This document shows, piece after piece, positions 51,601 through 59,169 of a stretch of 64,000 nucleotides of DNA (the stretch's first letter is position 1; every line of letters begins with the position of its first letter). A program made the translations under genes and the position numbers. The notes under the pieces were generated by a model that ran no database searches, was not told where the DNA came from, and saw only the letters and a list, made by a program, of their open reading frames with translations. Source of the stretch: Chungangia koreensis (GTDB lineage: Bacteria > Bacillota > Bacilli > Bacillales_A > Planococcaceae); NCBI RefSeq assembly GCF_042651785.1, contig NZ_JBHSEC010000019.1:1-64000 (forward strand), given 5' to 3'.

Positions 51601-53998
51601 CTTTTTCCAGTTGGTCACCGGCAGCATAAGAGAATGATTGGTTTGCTCCATTCCGTTGCATTGACGATGTCAGGCGTTTCATCGGATCGTAATCGAACGT
51701 CTCTTTCGTTCCATCGCTGTACGTCTTTTCCTTGATTAGGCCAAGATTGTTGTACGTATAATTGATGGATTCGCCTGTTGCCAACTTTTCAGTCTTTAAG
51801 TTCCCATAAGCATCATACGTATAGTTCGTAGAGCGTTTATACGGATCGGTAATAGTTGTGATGCGTCCTGCACTATCATACGCATAGTCGGTCTTTCTGC
51901 CGAGCAAATCGATGATAAAGTCGAGCTGCCCTTTTGAATTGTATTCGTATTTCAGAGTGCCATTTGAACTGGTTACTTCTTTTATTCCATAAGGGCCGTG
52001 AATATAAGAAACTTCTTCAAAAATATTCTTCGTTTTAGTAGTCCGCCCGACCGCATCCCGTTCGAAGGTCGTTTCCTGACCAAGCGGATTCACTAATTTC
52101 TCCACTTGTCCTGCTTCGTCATATTCGTATTTGAAAACACGACCGATGGCATCCGTGAACGTATGAAGCTGGCCGAGATCATCGTAGGCGTAGTTGTTTT
52201 TATTGCCAAGCGGATCCGTAACAGATTCAATCCGTCCCGCTTTGTCGTACTTGTAGGACGTGACATTATTGCCTTCCGTCTTCTTTAACAGTCGTCCAGC
52301 AGCATCATTTTCCAAGGAAACTTTTGCCTGCCCTGGATTTTGGTAAGCCGTCATATGCCCTAATGCGTTAAAGCTGTAATCCGTCACTTCACCAAGTGCA
52401 TTGACGATTTTGTCGATATTGCCATTCGCATCGTATTGATACGTTAAGTCTTCTGAATTTTCATCGAGCACTTGCGTCAACTGCCCACGGTGGTCGTATC
52501 CGAACTGTGCTGTTATTCCATTTTCCGTTTTCTTCGTCACATTTCCTTGTGCGTCATATTCGTATGATAGAGAGCGTCCATCCGAATACGTGACCTTGGT
52601 CGGAAGATCCCATTTTTCATGGTATTGATAACTAACTGTCAAACCGTCCGGGTAGGTCTCTTTGACTTTATTGCCATCCTTGTACTGATAAGAAGTGGTT
52701 CCTGCTTCCGTCGTTTGGGAAAGTAGATTTCCATCCTCATCGTATTGGAAGCTGATTGTTTTGCTGAGTGGGTCCGTTTGCTTCGTGATATTCCCTTTAT
52801 CGACTTCATAATTCCACACTTTGTCCAGTGCATTTTTCTTCGTGACTTTCGTTACTTCCTTGCCATTTGCTTGATAACTATATGAATAAATGACGTTACC
52901 TTTTTCGTTTTTGATGGATGTTACACGGTCATTGCCATCATAGCCGTACGAAACAGTCTCCCCTTCACCATTTGTGACGCTGGTGATCCGGTTGCTGCTA
53001 TCGTAACCATAGGAAATGCTGCGTCCATCTGGCGTTGTCACTTTCGTCAAGCGCTTCTGGCCATCGTATGTATAAATTGTAGACTGATTCAACGGATCAA
53101 TGACTTCTGTAATGACATCACCGTTCCAGATGAGGCGGATTCTGCGGTTACTCGTGTCATAGATCGTCGTGAGCTTTCCGTTGCTGTCATACTCGAATCG
53201 GGTGGTATTGCCATAGCGATCTTTCCATTCGGTCATCTTACCCACTTTTGGATCTTGATCTTTACGCCAAGGGGCAAAATAACCGTTGTATGTAACAGTC
53301 ATTCCTTTTTCAGTTGTTACTTCATAGTCAAACTGACTATTCCGCTTTAACTTGTCACCGTTGACTGCAGTCTTGTAGGAACCTTTATGAAGTTCATAGT
53401 TCGTCATGTCATCCCCATCGTATTCGGTAATAAAACCATCGGGGTCATCTTTGACGAATTCATAATTTAGTACGGTGCCATCTGCCCGGGTTTCGGCAAT
53501 TGCAAATTCGGCAAACATTTGTAGATTAGAGTGATAGTTGTAATCCCAGCCAATTCCAAAAGCTCCGACTTCGGTACGGTCACTTGAGTATGTACGTTTC
53601 AACTCAAAGTCATATCCGATTCCCGGAATGAGTAGATCACTTTCGTCCATTGAAAGAGTTCCGGTTGATAGTTTGACCTTTTCCTCAAATGAACTGATTG
53701 GCGAAATTGGTCCATGATCGGCTGATACACTTGTCCCCGTACTTGCAGCTGGAGACATTTGTTCTAAGTTGGTTGTTGGAATTGCTGGTGATGATGATTG
53801 GTCTAGTTGGGGTAAATACGGGTTTTGCTGATTGAAATCTGGAAGATAGTCCAAGATGGAATTGGTGTCCATCATTGAATTGTTTGGTCCTGCTGCAAGT
53901 GCTTGCATAGGATAAGTAAAGATACTTGAGACGATTAGTAAAATAGATAATAAAATAGCAAAAGCTTGTCTAAGAATTTGTTTCTCTCTCTTGTTCAA
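45650..53998 (-). CDS. Giant secreted RHS/YD-repeat polymorphic toxin
   Basis: 2782 residues. Order: Sec signal peptide (to about 35), DUF6531-type region (about 85-150, KLSTGTLSMDESDLLIPGIGYDFELKRTY), then dozens of YD repeats (about 200-1830, xxYxYDxxGRL) that should form an RHS shell, two Gly/Asn-rich linkers (about 1893-1936 and 2073-2166), the RHS core (LVDMNARWYDPTVGRFLTQD) ending at WDPTGH (about 2341), a spacer with two SPYDFFNxxSxG repeats, and a C-terminal toxin of about 130 residues (FTVKADVAEAAKKW ... FDQYFIQDYESVL) I do not recognise. TTG start after AAGGGGAAAA. No PT-TG domain, unlike the orphan tips. It is expected to be a contact- or secretion-dependent toxin of Gram-positives, WapA-like. 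Controlled by an upstream c-di-GMP riboswitch. Confidence 0.92.
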   Translation of the reverse strand: MNKREKQILRQAFAILLSILLIVSSIFTYPMQALAAGPNNSMMDTNSILDYLPDFNQQNPYLPQLDQSSSPAIPTTNLEQMSPAASTGTSVSADHGPISPISSFEEKVKLSTGTLSMDESDLLIPGIGYDFELKRTYSSDRTEVGAFGIGWDYNYHSNLQMFAEFAIAETRADGTVLNYEFVKDDPDGFITEYDGDDMTNYELHKGSYKTAVNGDKLKRNSQFDYEVTTEKGMTVTYNGYFAPWRKDQDPKVGKMTEWKDRYGNTTRFEYDSNGKLTTIYDTSNRRIRLIWNGDVITEVIDPLNQSTIYTYDGQKRLTKVTTPDGRSISYGYDSSNRITSVTNGEGETVSYGYDGNDRVTSIKNEKGNVIYSYSYQANGKEVTKVTKKNALDKVWNYEVDKGNITKQTDPLSKTISFQYDEDGNLLSQTTEAGTTSYQYKDGNKVKETYPDGLTVSYQYHEKWDLPTKVTYSDGRSLSYEYDAQGNVTKKTENGITAQFGYDHRGQLTQVLDENSEDLTYQYDANGNIDKIVNALGEVTDYSFNALGHMTAYQNPGQAKVSLENDAAGRLLKKTEGNNVTSYKYDKAGRIESVTDPLGNKNNYAYDDLGQLHTFTDAIGRVFKYEYDEAGQVEKLVNPLGQETTFERDAVGRTTKTKNIFEEVSYIHGPYGIKEVTSSNGTLKYEYNSKGQLDFIIDLLGRKTDYAYDSAGRITTITDPYKRSTNYTYDAYGNLKTEKLATGESINYTYNNLGLIKEKTYSDGTKETFDYDPMKRLTSSMQRNGANQSFSYAAGDQLEKVQNPLNQKMSYTFDEQGQMKTKTDPAGGVYKYTYNANGWIKTVTNPLQETIEYNYDNAGRLIETKDPKGNTVEFEYDKLDRLTEQKDAIGRVHKWAYNDKENKTVYTQPNGGKITYTYNKQKQPISIVDALGNESKFEYDKAGRLVKAIDALGQETEYEYNVLDQIVKQIQVDGEQVEFKYDKFGRLEKMINPLGQETTYTYDESGNIETITDLKGTQTLSYDVLGNIESFKDPLGNVSTFEYDELGRLVTTKDPLGNSWTYEYHPLGGVEKLTGPNGAIWKNEYDALGRTIAEIDPKGNKTSFDYNELGQLVSIKDALGHVEELNYNAVGEVKNYKDPLGNSTSFEYNPLGQTTKIVDPLKGETVYEYDVTGRLVKEVNAEKQVTAYEYDALSRITSLKDPLGNKTEYKYDALGQLKKIVDPLKNETKYSYDALGRIVSETNRLNETTKYDYLDKINQVKETNAEGETTVYSYDALDQLTKVTNAEGHETSYKYDALGRMIDIIDPLKQVEKHAYDAVGNLTKYTDKRGQTYSYEYDLAGNLSKEINPLSEQTTYNYDAKNQLTQITYPSGGSENYEYDAAGNLLSIVDPEGGQWKYEYDALYRTVKETNPLNAHSSYEYDLIGNLKKETNALNASTSYDYNRLNQLVKMTDVKGHAWQYDYNELGYLTQVTNPLGNAYSYEYDAEGNLLKETDPNHHSNEYAYDAVGRLIKQTDAKGFDTKWAYDKIGNVTEVLDALGEKTSYTYDPLNRLKEMKTPKGSIFKYDYDENGNVISEIEPLGNETNYSYDPLNRLKETTDALNGKTNYSYNALSMVSSIQDANGNTSSFQYNLLGQMTRETNALNIETSYQYDAAGQMTKMIQPNGSNVDYSYNAIGLTTAYESNGERFEFGYDELGQRTSMVSPYSTDQYTYDALGQMTRQYNVHLDKAIDYSYDAVGNLLSLTNSEDRTTTYTYDERNQMVSVMEPDENVTSFAYDALGREVDRSLANGNRISRSFDEDGNLTNVANLKGESILSSFAYEYDAAGNRVKQIEEDGATSTYTYDPLNRLTEVTYPKDKILNLKNQPDTPPEGSEEGNSGEDKTVSTSSITIANNGNGNGGSNGGGNGNSGNNGNGNSNGKGNGNGNANDKINFCPPGQSGYIPDDSSEETEEGIKPIDEQPDYLVKPFNKVNYSYDAVGNRLSMTTDEGTTTYQYNAINQLLSANDVSFEYDSNGNAISRTTDKGTAYYSYDGWNRLINIDFEDGSYASYAYDGLGRKVFREEMSWKDYEGIAKGQDKEKGNGNSKGNKDNKGQQKKAENQEKNADKGNGSANGNGNGKGNQKFAGCTPSDSKPGNGNGNKFGNGNGPFNNPGKGNKFGLYKKYGELNPELKSQMDITETAYQYEGFSTNIHKEYSDAGSPYAEYYMGANNQLVSRKMFGYHGLSNPSHDPDLKTTGGLLYYQYDGMNTVNAVTDRHGDVIENYRYDAFGGIQTGITAPYNHFSYTSQRFDDKAGLVDMNARWYDPTVGRFLTQDTYRGEMANPQTQNRYAYVMNNPVNMWDPTGHVAENMTGGQTTIPNWVLQQQPYSMINGIIGEFWTFDGKGETPLSDVRIVGEEQDSSMKYFNIYFEQDVRETWYYSYVKRYVQDLGDGFYAPKDIIEGPDPVTFNRDGVKEWMGKVSAQSRAEEVARFLAENYTAPANANFKVKSSWATGPYDAIFFDQLTNIKNSKHLHVESFMDKFTNMGVKSWDKIKGIGIDFNNSNIDRFNKAFDSPYDFFNWFSYGMVGGVKSGMDDRTEKALNSPYDFFNYLSFGIVEMTDRAITPEDPFSMDHWLNSFGLATLFYGGAIKPKPNIKPVIEPNVVNTTRFTVKADVAEAAKKWQGSGAYPGVDAWTNITIKKGTKVWGGAPGQSNFYTTDELIKATGYDATKIFEGLQVGKGNFSQFRPGMTQYVVTEDITVGYSKALANPQYGKGGFDQYFIQDYESVLKPINSIILKNR

Positions 53999-54058
53999 TT
54001 CGTTTTCCCCTTACCTTTCTCTTTCTCTCTTGGGTGAAGGATGGATGTGAGCCAATAG

Positions 54059-54101
54059 AAAAACCCCCTTTCAAGCATGGGGCGGCCATGACGAAAGGAG
54101 G
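54059..54101 (-). terminator. Riboswitch-controlled intrinsic terminator in the RHS leader
   Basis: GAAAGGAGG (54093-54101) and CCCCCTTTC (54064-54072) form the outer stem, with CATGG/CCATG pairing inside; on the minus strand TTTTT (54063-54059) follows. An upstream GAAAGGG on the minus strand (around 54118) could pair with the 5' arm as antiterminator. Confidence 0.75.
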
Positions 54102-54200
54102 CAGTTCATAAAATCCCTTTCTATTGGCGGTCCGGCGATCATAGCATGCTTCATGCTGTAGACCCGTAACTTTGCGTCCCCACTTTTCAATGAGTTTGCC
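54059..54200 (-). promoter_or_regulatory. Cyclic di-GMP-I (GEMM-I) riboswitch ahead of the RHS toxin gene
   Basis: The minus strand from 54200 reads GGCAAACTCATTGAAAAGTG, then GGGACGCAAAG, ACGGGTCTA, a variable hairpin (CAGCATGAAGCATGCTATG) and CGCCGG with closing CCGCC near 54125. These are the hallmarks of the GEMM-I aptamer: GCAAA, a GAAA-type tetraloop, GACGCAAAG, the CTATGATxGCCGG 3' half and a GGC/GCC closing stem. An intrinsic terminator follows at once, so ligand binding should decide whether transcription enters the RHS gene, which starts 61 bases later. Whether c-di-GMP turns it on or off cannot be read reliably by eye. Confidence 0.85.
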
Positions 54201-54426
54201 TTTTACAAATAGTTTTTTAGACTCACGACTATCGATTCACTTAATGCCAAATTATCACAATGAAAGCGTTAAATCACCACAATTTTCTAATTTTATTTAT
54301 AAATGAGTCTTTTGGATTAAAATCGGAATAAACAAAAAAGACTATATATTTTCCATAAAGTCCAAAACCCCGATATTCGGAAGATGCTAATGATCCATGT
54401 TTTGAATAATGCAAGGAGATTTTATG
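54201..54426. other. Promoter region of the RHS gene and intergenic spacer
   Basis: AT-rich, no gene. On the minus strand TGTGATAAT (about 54261-54253) resembles an extended -10 element at a fitting distance before the riboswitch; the -35 region is weak. Confidence 0.35.
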
Positions 54427-54464
54427 AAAAAAAGAAATCCGCCCTCGTATGGATCGGATTTCTT
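54427..54464 (-). terminator. Terminator after the long SEC-C protein gene
   Basis: A perfect 10-bp stem AAGAAATCCG/CGGATTTCTT with a 13-base loop; the minus strand continues with a T-run. Its stem and loop resemble the terminator at 56364-56392. Confidence 0.88.
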
Positions 54465-54468
54465 CTCA

Positions 54469-56313
54469 TTAAAACAAATCAGCAAGTATGGAATAAATAT
54501 AGTAGGCTTCTTCTACACTTCCCGGCTCAATTGCAGCAGCTTTTGGATACTCAAGCGGATATTCATCCCTTTTGTGGAGGAGCATGTCAAGTGCATGCTG
54601 ATTTGCGTGAAACATTTCATTCGCATTTGCCCTTTCCGAATCCCTAAGTCGCTTGTGCCGTAATGTATTTTTCATAAAAATGTATGCAGCGCTTTGATCA
54701 GTAGCGTATTTGTTGAGGTATTTTTCAGCTTCGTCATACTTTTCAAGCTCAATGAGCGAAGCGATTAACGGGTAGCGAGCTCCTTGTTGGTCATCAGGAT
54801 TGAAGTTGAGTAAATCAATAAATCGTTCGGACGCTTCTTCATAGTAACCCCAATCAAAGAGAAAGATGCCCAATGAGAACAACGCTCGTAAAAAATATCG
54901 ATTCGGGAGATACGCCCATGGATGTTCCATGTCTTCATTGTAGAATTCATATGATACTTCAATGGCTTTCAGATAATCATCATACGCTTGTCTTGCATTC
55001 TTTTCAGACTCAGCCTTATGAAGGAGTACATCCGGGTTATGTGGATCGTTTGCCTCTGCCAACTTCCAATTTTGTTTCCTTAGCTTCTCATTTTCTGCAA
55101 AATAGGCCTCATACGCATACTTTTGAGCCTGTTCTTTTGCAGTCTTAGGCTGATAAGGGACGTTCATAAATTGTTTTAACTTCTCTTCTAAATCTTTTTC
55201 GTTCTTTGGTTCTTGATCCTTTAGATGCATTTGGATCTCCCAGTTCTTATACTCTGAAAATCTTGGGTAAACACCCACTTCGTAAACCATTTTCGTTTCT
55301 GAATTTTTGTCAATCGCATTGGCTGCGTGACTATGATAATAGTCTTCAATTTCTTCCGCATACTTCTGGATGGTGGAAGTGGAGACACCGAATACTTCTG
55401 ACAAGTCTTTATTGGTCTGGAGATTAGGTAATAAACCATAATCTCTGCCAAAACGTACCGCTGCTGCAATGAGCGCTTCTTTCTTTCTTGGCTTTGGATT
55501 TACGCCCATTAAATAAAGTCCGAAAACCGTGAAAATGGTTTCGTCAACAGAATGATATTGTTCCAAATAACTATGTAGATTATAGAGTATTTCATCCTGC
55601 TCGGGTGTCAGTTTTTGCTCAGACTTGATGTCCTCTTTAAGGAGTAATAAGCACTCCATCAAATGCTTGCGGAAGAATTCTTCTGAAGTCAGCTTTTCCT
55701 TCTTGGCCATTTCCTTCATTTGTACTGTTAAAGTCTTCAAATAGCCAGGAATAAATGCTAATCCACTGGCAACCATATATACATCCTGGCCCTTTCTCTT
55801 ATCTGGCAAAAGGGTGCCTATTGCAAATTCACCTTTCATCACGCCCACATCCTCGGGAAGCAACACACGATAAGTCTTTCTATCAATTATATTTCTTAGC
55901 GTTACGTAATCGTTAAGTTCCACAATTTCCGTAATCACTACTTCCGGATCCATCCATTGTTCGATAATTTCTTTTACGACTGGCCGGGAGATGTTTCGAT
56001 TCTGTTTCCTTAAATAATCCTGCCATAGATCTTTCCGACGGCTGAATAGATAATGTTCCAAAAAGATTACCTCTACGGCTTCTTCCTCCCATAATCCCTT
56101 TAAAGTCACTTGATACTTGGCCAATTCTTTATTGAAATAATGCAACTCTTTTGGGTCCTCTGGATACCCCATTAAATACCGTTCAATAATAGCAATCAAC
56201 TCTTCGTTTACTACCGCTTCAATTGAAACAACGTTTTTCGCACCGTGACATTTTTTGAACTTTTTCCCGCTTCCACATGGACAAGGGTCGTTCCGTCCAG
56301 CGTTAAACTCCAT
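54469..56313 (-). CDS. SEC-C zinc-motif protein with C-terminal TPR-like repeats (long paralogue)
   Basis: 614 residues. The N-terminal SEC-C zinc motif is complete (GRNDPCPCGSGKKFKKCHG). A region shared with the shorter paralogue at 57085 (YAIGT/FAIGTLLPDKRKGxD, FGVSTSTIQKYAEEI, a helix-turn-helix-like segment) covers about 1-340, and the rest (about 400-614) is helical with TPR-type repeats (EASERFIDLLNFNPDDQQGARYPLIASLIELEKYDEAEKYL). ATG at 56313, seven bases after GGAAGGAG, rather than an ATG ten codons earlier that precedes the ribosome binding site. Function unknown; SEC-C motifs often mediate zinc and protein or ribosome contacts. Confidence 0.78.
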   Translation of the reverse strand: MEFNAGRNDPCPCGSGKKFKKCHGAKNVVSIEAVVNEELIAIIERYLMGYPEDPKELHYFNKELAKYQVTLKGLWEEEAVEVIFLEHYLFSRRKDLWQDYLRKQNRNISRPVVKEIIEQWMDPEVVITEIVELNDYVTLRNIIDRKTYRVLLPEDVGVMKGEFAIGTLLPDKRKGQDVYMVASGLAFIPGYLKTLTVQMKEMAKKEKLTSEEFFRKHLMECLLLLKEDIKSEQKLTPEQDEILYNLHSYLEQYHSVDETIFTVFGLYLMGVNPKPRKKEALIAAAVRFGRDYGLLPNLQTNKDLSEVFGVSTSTIQKYAEEIEDYYHSHAANAIDKNSETKMVYEVGVYPRFSEYKNWEIQMHLKDQEPKNEKDLEEKLKQFMNVPYQPKTAKEQAQKYAYEAYFAENEKLRKQNWKLAEANDPHNPDVLLHKAESEKNARQAYDDYLKAIEVSYEFYNEDMEHPWAYLPNRYFLRALFSLGIFLFDWGYYEEASERFIDLLNFNPDDQQGARYPLIASLIELEKYDEAEKYLNKYATDQSAAYIFMKNTLRHKRLRDSERANANEMFHANQHALDMLLHKRDEYPLEYPKAAAIEPGSVEEAYYIYSILADLF

Positions 56314-56363
56314 CTCCTCTCTCCTTCCTTTTTCTATTATCATAGCAAAGTTGATGGTAGAGT

Positions 56364-56392
56364 AAAAAATCCGACCCTGTATGGATCGGATT
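56364..56392 (-). terminator. Terminator after the exonuclease gene
   Basis: AATCCGA (56368-56374) pairs with TCGGATT (56386-56392); the minus strand continues with six T residues. Confidence 0.8.
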
Positions 56393-56400
56393 AACTTATT

Positions 56401-57009
56401 TTATTTCCACACGCCCAGGCAATATTGATAGATTGCACCAGTAGCTAAGCAGTCCCCAAGTGCATCATGGGCATCATGCTCGAGTTGCAAGTAGTGTGTT
56501 AAGGTTGTGAGTTTGTGATTCGGTGTTTCTGTAATAATTTTTCGAGCGAGCTTAACCGTGTCAATTACGGAGTACTCAGGAATGGTGACCCCGTCTTTTC
56601 CGTCCAGTGCATACAGGAACCCCATATCGAATGACGCATTATGCGCCACAATCGGGAGATCGCCGATGAAATCGAGTAAATCGTGAATCGCCCGGTCAAT
56701 CGTCGGTGCGTGCTCGACCATTTCATTTGAAATACGGGTAAGTTGTGTAATCCGGGAGGAAATCGTCCGCTCCGGATTGACGAGCATATTGAGCTTATCC
56801 ACACGTTCATGGTTGAAGTATTTTACCGCTCCGATTTGGATGATTTGATCGGAACCGGCACGAAATCCGGTCGTTTCAAAATCGAGGACGACATAGTCTT
56901 TCGCTTTCCTTGTCGTCATCTTATATTTCTTTGGCTTCGTCTGTGTACGAGACCAGTAGTTTTGACGTGTTTTTTCTGTGATGATTTCAGATGCAGTCTT
57001 CTTTACCAT
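56401..57009 (-). CDS. DEDDh 3'-5' exonuclease (DNA polymerase III epsilon-like)
   Basis: 202 residues. Exonuclease motifs: ExoI VLDFETTGF (Asp, Glu), ExoII AHNASFDMGF (Asp), ExoIII with HDALGDC (His, Asp). A basic N-terminal tail of about 38 residues precedes the domain. It should digest single-stranded or frayed DNA or RNA from the 3' end, in repair or turnover; it stands alone rather than fused to a polymerase. ATG at 57009 after GAGGTGAGGG. It lies between two SEC-C paralogues on the same strand. Confidence 0.88.
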   Translation of the reverse strand: MVKKTASEIITEKTRQNYWSRTQTKPKKYKMTTRKAKDYVVLDFETTGFRAGSDQIIQIGAVKYFNHERVDKLNMLVNPERTISSRITQLTRISNEMVEHAPTIDRAIHDLLDFIGDLPIVAHNASFDMGFLYALDGKDGVTIPEYSVIDTVKLARKIITETPNHKLTTLTHYLQLEHDAHDALGDCLATGAIYQYCLGVWK

Positions 57010-57084
57010 TCCCTCACCTCATCGATGGCCATATTTACTGTCAGTATGACAGATTCTGGGCGAGAATGGAAATAGTTTAATAGA

Positions 57085-58095
57085 TTACTTGTCTTCCAAT
57101 ACCGGTTTCATGTATTGGTGGTAATAGGTCTTGATTTCATCCGCATACTTCTGAATGGTCGATGTCGATACCCCGAATTGGTCCGCCAGCTGTTTGTTCG
57201 TCCAATTGTTCGGCAGGAATTCTTCATCTTTACCAAAGCGGATTGCCGAAGCCAAGAGCGCTTCCGGCTTTTTCGCGTTCGGGTCGTATGCCAATAAATA
57301 AGCACCGAATGTGATCAGCAGTTTTTCGCTTTGCACTTCATTGGCATCCAAGAATTCAGCCAACTTGCTGACGAGCTCTTCTTGAGCTGGGTTGATGCTC
57401 TGCTCTTCTTCGACTATGTCCTTCACGAAGATCAGGCAGTCGAGCATGTGCTGCTGATAAAATTCTTGAGTTGATAGCTTCTCTTTTTTCGCAAGCTCCC
57501 TCATCTTTTCTACTGCGCCCTTCACGAAAGCTGGCATATAGGAAATTCCCGCGGTCCCGATATATGTATCTGAACCTTTTCGGATATCTTTCAAATAAGT
57601 GCCAATTGCATATTCGCCCTTCGACGCCTCAATCCCCTCGATTTTTGCGAGGCGGAATGTTTCTCGGCTGACGACATCTTTCAGGGTAAGGAATTCCTGT
57701 TCCACTGCAGTCACTTCAGCAATTGTAATTTGAGGAGTTGTCCAATGCGCCAACACTTCTTTGATGATCGGACGGTTAGATTGTTGGATTTCCTTCTCGA
57801 TATAGTCATTCCAAGATTCCTGCTGTTGGATGAATAAATAATATGTAATGGGCAGCGACTCGGTAGCTTCATCTTCCCAAAGCCCTTCCAACTTACTTTT
57901 CCACTCTGCAACAATTTGTTGCAGTTCTTGGACATCCCGTTCACCTGCATATCCAAATAGATAGCGTTCCATGATTGCGGATAATTCATCATCAATCACT
58001 GCATCGACCGAAGCCGTATTTTCTCTTCCATGGCATTTCTTAAACTTCTTCCCACTGCCGCACGGACATGGGTCATTCCTTTCGGCAATATACAT
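57085..58095 (-). CDS. SEC-C zinc-motif protein (short paralogue)
   Basis: 336 residues. SEC-C motif at the N-terminus (ERNDPCPCGSGKKFKKCHG), then a region clearly homologous to the first 340 residues of the longer protein at 54469 (ELSAIMERYLFGY, EYAIGTYLKDIRKGSDTYIG, FGVSTSTIQKYADEIKTYYH). It lacks the TPR-like tail. The ATG at 58095, eight bases after TAGGAG, is preferred to the ATG at 58125. The FGVSTSTIQKY segment looks like a helix-turn-helix and may bind DNA. Function unknown. Confidence 0.78.
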   Translation of the reverse strand: MYIAERNDPCPCGSGKKFKKCHGRENTASVDAVIDDELSAIMERYLFGYAGERDVQELQQIVAEWKSKLEGLWEDEATESLPITYYLFIQQQESWNDYIEKEIQQSNRPIIKEVLAHWTTPQITIAEVTAVEQEFLTLKDVVSRETFRLAKIEGIEASKGEYAIGTYLKDIRKGSDTYIGTAGISYMPAFVKGAVEKMRELAKKEKLSTQEFYQQHMLDCLIFVKDIVEEEQSINPAQEELVSKLAEFLDANEVQSEKLLITFGAYLLAYDPNAKKPEALLASAIRFGKDEEFLPNNWTNKQLADQFGVSTSTIQKYADEIKTYYHQYMKPVLEDK

Positions 58096-58309
58096 ACAAT
58101 TCACTCCTAATACAGTTTGGTCCATCTTGCATTATAGGGGAGGAATCGCAAGAGTAAAAGAACAATAGGTGGGATAGATGGATTGAAATGTAAAAAATGA
58201 TTCTAAAGTATAATAAATAGTTTTAATTCGAGACATTTTATTTGAAATTACCTAAAAAGAGGCATAGCATTGTCAGTAGCAACACAAATCCCATTTAGGA
58301 GGCATCATA

Positions 58310-59050
58310 ATGAACTTACAAGATAAAGTAGCAGTTGTAACAGGTGGCGCATCGGGAATCGGTTTAGCGACAGCAAAAGCATTTTTGGATAAAGGTGCCA
58401 AAGTGGTAATTGCTGATTACAATGAAGAAGCTGGCAACGCCGTTGAAAAACAACTAAAAGAAACTTACGAAAACGTGAAGTTCGTACAAACGAACGTTGC
58501 AGATGAGCAAGCTGTTGAAAACGCTGTAAAAACGGCGGTTGATACATTTGGTCAATTAGATGTCATTTTCAACAATGCCGGGATTGGTATTCAAAAACCT
58601 ACTCATGAACTTACAGACGAAGAATACAAACGTGTCATCGCTGTGAACCAAGACGGCGTGTTCTATGGCATTAAATATGCACTACGTGAAATGCTGAAAA
58701 CAGGTGGCGGTGCGATCATCAACACATCCTCCATTTTAGGAACTGTTGGTGAACCAAATTCCATCCCTTATGCAGCAAGTAAAGGTGCCGTTAATTTAAT
58801 TACAAAATCCGTTGCATTGGAATATGCGGACCGCAACATCCGTGTGAACGCTGTTGCTCCTGGCTTCATCGAATCCGGTTTGGTCAACAAAGAAGCATTA
58901 GGTGATTTCTACGATGGATTAGTGGCAAAACACCCAATCGGTCGACTCGGCGCTCCGGAAGAAATTGCTCATGCCGTTGTGTTCCTTGCTGAAAACGATT
59001 TTTTCACAGGTACAACAATCCACGTGGATGGCGGTTATACTGCGAAATAA
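58310..59050 (+). CDS. Short-chain dehydrogenase/reductase
   Basis: 246 residues, classical SDR. Cofactor motif TGGASGIG (11-18), acidic residue after beta-2 (VVIADYNEE, favouring NAD over NADP), NNAG (88-91), catalytic Ser140/141, Tyr154 and Lys158 (YAASK). The C-terminal GGYTAK is usual. Substrate not predictable. ATG after GGAGGCATCATA. It is monocistronic with its own terminator. Confidence 0.9.
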   Translation: MNLQDKVAVVTGGASGIGLATAKAFLDKGAKVVIADYNEEAGNAVEKQLKETYENVKFVQTNVADEQAVENAVKTAVDTFGQLDVIFNNAGIGIQKPTHELTDEEYKRVIAVNQDGVFYGIKYALREMLKTGGGAIINTSSILGTVGEPNSIPYAASKGAVNLITKSVALEYADRNIRVNAVAPGFIESGLVNKEALGDFYDGLVAKHPIGRLGAPEEIAHAVVFLAENDFFTGTTIHVDGGYTAK

Positions 59051-59073
59051 TCATAACAAAAGCTTATTGAGAG

Positions 59074-59103
59074 AGAGGAATCTTCTGCAGATTCCTCTTT
59101 TTC
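59074..59103 (+). terminator. Intrinsic terminator after the SDR gene
   Basis: A perfect 10-bp stem AGAGGAATCT/AGATTCCTCT with a 5-base loop followed by TTTTTC. Confidence 0.88.
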
Positions 59104-59119
59104 TTTGAAGAATCCATTA

Positions 59120-59150
59120 AGAAAGCCATCCCGCGGTCCTCGGGATGGCT
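59120..59150 (-). terminator. Intrinsic terminator after the stress-protein gene
   Basis: A perfect 10-bp stem AGCCATCCCG/CGGGATGGCT with a 7-base loop; the minus strand continues TTCTTAATGG, a weak T-tract. Confidence 0.75.
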
Positions 59151-59169
59151 ACTTTTGATTGATTTCTAC

